Assembly: GCF_900142785.1 (NCBI RefSeq)
Contig: NZ_FRCD01000018.1
Span: 1-64,000 of the forward strand
Direction: 5' to 3'
Length of the DNA stretch: 64,000 nucleotides
Origin: Chryseobacterium carnipullorum
Lineage (GTDB): Bacteria > Bacteroidota > Bacteroidia > Flavobacteriales > Weeksellaceae
Shown: positions 62,188 to 64,000 of the stretch, piece by piece
How the letters are laid out: each line of letters starts with the position of its first letter
Position numbering within the stretch: the first letter of the stretch is position 1
The notes under the pieces: generated by a model
What the model saw: only the letters and a program-made list of their open reading frames with translations
Told to the model about the DNA's origin: nothing
The model's database searches: none
Position numbers and translations under genes: made by a program

Positions 62188-62952
62188 ATGAACGAATTCG
62201 TAGCATCAGAAATTAAAAACAATATCGCCGAAATTACTTTCGGAACACCAAAAAGTAACGCGCTTCCAGGGGCTATTTTAGAAAAACTGGCTCAAACCAT
62301 CCTGGATGAAGGAGCTAAAGAAGAAGTAAAAGCTATTCTGGTAAAAAGTGAAGGGGAAAAAGCATTTTGTGCAGGAGCAAGTTTCGATGAGCTTTTAGCC
62401 ATTGAAGAATTAGAAACTTCTACAAAGTTTTTCGGAGGATTTGCAAAAGTTCTGAATGCCATGAGGAACTGCGGAAAAATAGTGGTGGTAAGAGTTCAGG
62501 GAAAAACAACCGGTGGAGGTGTAGGAATCGCTTGCGGAGCAGATTATTGTTTTGCCACTAAAGATTCAGCCTTGGCACTTACAGAAATTAATTTAGGAAT
62601 CGGCCCTTTTGTGATCGGCCCTTATGTAGAAAGAAAGATTGGGAAGTCACAATTCTCTGCAATGGCTATTGATGCGGATTTCAGATCGGCAGAGTGGGCA
62701 GAACAGCACAATGTTTATCATTCTGTATCCGGGAGCATTGAAGAGATGGATGCCAAATTAGAGAAATTCATGCAGACCCTGGCTTCAAGAAGCAGTGATG
62801 CATTAGCTTTAATCAAAAAAGTATCCTGGGAAGGAACTGATCATTTCAATGAATTAATGCCTGCAAGAATTCATATGAGCGCTAGCTTAATTCTTGAGGA
62901 TTCTGCTAAGAAAAATATTGAATCTATTAAGGAAAAATTGAGAGCAAAATAA
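62188..62952 (+). CDS. Enoyl-CoA hydratase/isomerase family protein
   Basis: A 254-residue crotonase-fold protein with oxyanion-hole motifs AFCAGASFDELLA (about 60-72) and KTTGGGVGIACGADYCFA. Of the two hydratase glutamates, the first (in the GGGxE position) is Gly, while the second is kept in LTEINLGIGP. That pattern suits an isomerase or a substrate with other chemistry better than a plain hydratase. Since paaF is missing from the paa cluster 7 kb away, this protein may stand in for it; this is inference only. Confidence 0.82.
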   Translation: MNEFVASEIKNNIAEITFGTPKSNALPGAILEKLAQTILDEGAKEEVKAILVKSEGEKAFCAGASFDELLAIEELETSTKFFGGFAKVLNAMRNCGKIVVVRVQGKTTGGGVGIACGADYCFATKDSALALTEINLGIGPFVIGPYVERKIGKSQFSAMAIDADFRSAEWAEQHNVYHSVSGSIEEMDAKLEKFMQTLASRSSDALALIKKVSWEGTDHFNELMPARIHMSASLILEDSAKKNIESIKEKLRAK

Positions 62953-62975
62953 TGCATTGTTTTCCATCATAATAT

Positions 62976-63006
62976 AGCCACTGATCATTTTCAGTGGCTT
63001 TTTTTT
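62976..63006 (+). terminator. Terminator of enoyl-CoA hydratase gene
   Basis: Perfect stem AGCCACTGA / CAGTGGCT with an eight-base T-run, 24 bases after the stop codon. Confidence 0.85.
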
Positions 63007-63153
63007 GGTGATCGTTGTGTAAAATTCAAAAGCACCATTCATCGTAAGTCCTTCAAATGGTAATAGAGTTCTTTTAATTCATACCAGCTTAATTCTATTT
63101 CTTTAAGTTAAAAATTGAATCGTGAAAAAAAGGAGTAAAATTTTAAAAAATAT

Positions 63154-63184
63154 ATTGGCAGATTCAAAATAAATTATAACTTTG
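63154..63184 (+). promoter_or_regulatory. Promoter of membrane protein-regulator pair
   Basis: ATTG (63154-63157), 19-base spacer, TAACTTTG (63177-63184), 18 bases before the ATG at 63203. Confidence 0.6.
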
Positions 63185-63202
63185 TAATTCAAAGTTCTTT
63201 TT

Positions 63203-63820
63203 ATGGATTCGAAAAACTATCACGAAGACTTATCGCATATCCGTTCCATGATGGAACGGTCTTCCAGGTTTATTTCATTAAGCGGATTGTCTGGAGTTGT
63301 AGCCGGACTTGCCGCATTAATAGGTGCAGGATATGTGTATTTTGTTTTTAAAAGGGAAGGAATTGATTACTTTGACGGTGACAGGAATATTTTTCACCCG
63401 GCATTAGTAAAAGAATTGGTTCTTATTGGAACTGTGATTTTATTTACGGCCCTGCTCAGTGGCTATGTTTTCACAGCCAATAAGAGCAAAAAGAAAGGAC
63501 AGAAAATCTGGGATGCCACGACAAAGCGCCTATTGCTTACTTTTGCTGTTCCTTTGGTTACGGGCGGAGTTTTTTGTCTAGCCCTTCTTTTTCATCACCT
63601 TTTTGTATGGATCGCTCCGGCTACGCTTATCTTTTACGGAATTGCCTTAGTCAGTGCAGAAAGATATACACTAACTGATATCAGATACCTGGGATATTGT
63701 CAGATCATACTGGGATTGATTTCTCTGTTCTTTCTGGGCTGGGGCCTTCTATTCTGGACCATTGGTTTTGGAATTTTACATATTGTGTATGGTTTGATCA
63801 TGCATAAAAAATATAAATAA
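63203..63820 (+). CDS. Polytopic membrane protein of unknown function
   Basis: A 205-residue protein with five or six predicted helices, starting with a soluble N-terminus containing two possible amphipathic segments (HEDLSHIRSMMERSSRF). No family can be named, though this N-terminal piece is familiar from Bacteroidota hypothetical proteins paired with a winged-helix regulator. The regulator gene follows after 59 bases in the same direction, and the two probably share the promoter at 63154. Confidence 0.75.
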   Translation: MDSKNYHEDLSHIRSMMERSSRFISLSGLSGVVAGLAALIGAGYVYFVFKREGIDYFDGDRNIFHPALVKELVLIGTVILFTALLSGYVFTANKSKKKGQKIWDATTKRLLLTFAVPLVTGGVFCLALLFHHLFVWIAPATLIFYGIALVSAERYTLTDIRYLGYCQIILGLISLFFLGWGLLFWTIGFGILHIVYGLIMHKKYK

Positions 63821-63879
63821 AGATTAAATTTGCAGGATTTTAAGAATAAGCTCTTGAAACCTGCTGCTAGAAAATCGTT

Positions 63880-64000
63880 ATGATAAAAATCAATCAACTC
63901 AATAAAGAATTCGAAAGCCGTGTAAGACTGGGCATCATGTCCGTTCTAATGGTCAACGATTGGGTTGACTTTTCTGAAATGAAGAATGTACTGGATGTCA
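63880..64000 (+). CDS. Winged-helix transcriptional regulator, partial at window end
   Basis: Forty residues are visible: INQLNKEFESRVRLGIMSVL, then NDWVDFSEMKNVLDV. This is the first helix and start of a winged-helix domain of the small MarR/HTH_34-type regulators that are often encoded after a polytopic membrane protein in Bacteroidota. The gene runs off the window, so length and C-terminus are unknown. Confidence 0.7.
   Translation, partial: MIKINQLNKEFESRVRLGIMSVLMVNDWVDFSEMKNVLDV

Noticed and set aside
1..64000. tRNA or rRNA genes and integration sites
   Set aside because: No cloverleaf with a GGTTCRA-type T-loop in a gap, no rRNA-like GC-rich block and no integrase were seen.

Overview
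The window looks like chromosomal DNA of a Chryseobacterium-type bacterium (Bacteroidota, Flavobacteriia, Weeksellaceae). The signs are low GC content, almost no Shine-Dalgarno sequences, promoters of the Bacteroidota form TTTG-N19..21-TAnnTTTG, a type IX secretion sorting domain, bacillithiol synthesis (BshA), families largely confined to this phylum (DUF2851, DUF4254, DUF4292, OMP_b-brl_3 receptors), and short GG-leader bacteriocin-like peptides of the kind annotated in Chryseobacterium. No rRNA, tRNA, CRISPR array, insertion sequence or prophage was seen. The DNA is gene-dense and no gene looks broken.

Region 1 (1-15.1 kb) is mostly housekeeping on the minus strand: a DUF2851/PspC/GNAT operon; bshA coupled to an exported GH3 beta-N-acetylhexosaminidase; two small lipoproteins; and a long minus-strand run from a polysaccharide flippase and a sugar nucleotidyltransferase through DUF4292, an EnvC-like LytM protein, TatA, DUF4254 and a lipoprotein to ribA. 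A dihydroorotase follows on the plus strand. Region 2 (15.4-36.4 kb) is an envelope and signalling zone. It holds an exported GH92 mannosidase, two OmpR-type two-component systems, an NarL-type system in an operon with two unassigned genes, a DUF1573 protein, a dienoyl-CoA-reductase-like SDR, two M1 metallopeptidases, an exported EEP nuclease/phosphatase, a TonB-dependent-type outer-membrane barrel, and two paralogous M43 (pappalysin-like) lipoprotein proteases.

Region 3 (36.6-37.1 kb) contains two tandem Cys-rich peptides of 51 and 58 residues with near-identical GG leaders, between their own promoter and terminator. They are short and easily missed, and are the best candidate here for an undescribed secreted-peptide system. 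ClpB follows.

Region 4 (40.2-55.5 kb) is a phenylacetate catabolism cluster: a TetR regulator, then paaK, E, A, B, C, D, G, H, I, J, Y, three passenger genes, and paaZ. PaaK activates phenylacetate; PaaABCE epoxidises the CoA ester with help from PaaD; PaaG isomerises; PaaZ opens and oxidises the ring; PaaH and PaaJ carry out beta-oxidation; PaaI and PaaY are thioesterase or salvage functions. paaF is missing from the cluster; an enoyl-CoA hydratase homologue at 62.2 kb may substitute. Most internal gaps carry a hairpin of one AT-rich family, and a 14-bp palindrome sits at the predicted start of transcription. PaaZ has an extra C-terminal DUF1569-like domain.

Region 5 (55.7-60.4 kb) is an accessory island: SMI1/KNR4, DUF4241, a SMUG2-type DNA glycosylase, and a large SF2 helicase with a hydrophobic, probably membrane-inserted segment. 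The right end (60.5-64 kb) has a T9SS-exported protein, a phage-tail-collar-type protein, the enoyl-CoA hydratase homologue, a polytopic membrane protein and the start of a winged-helix regulator.
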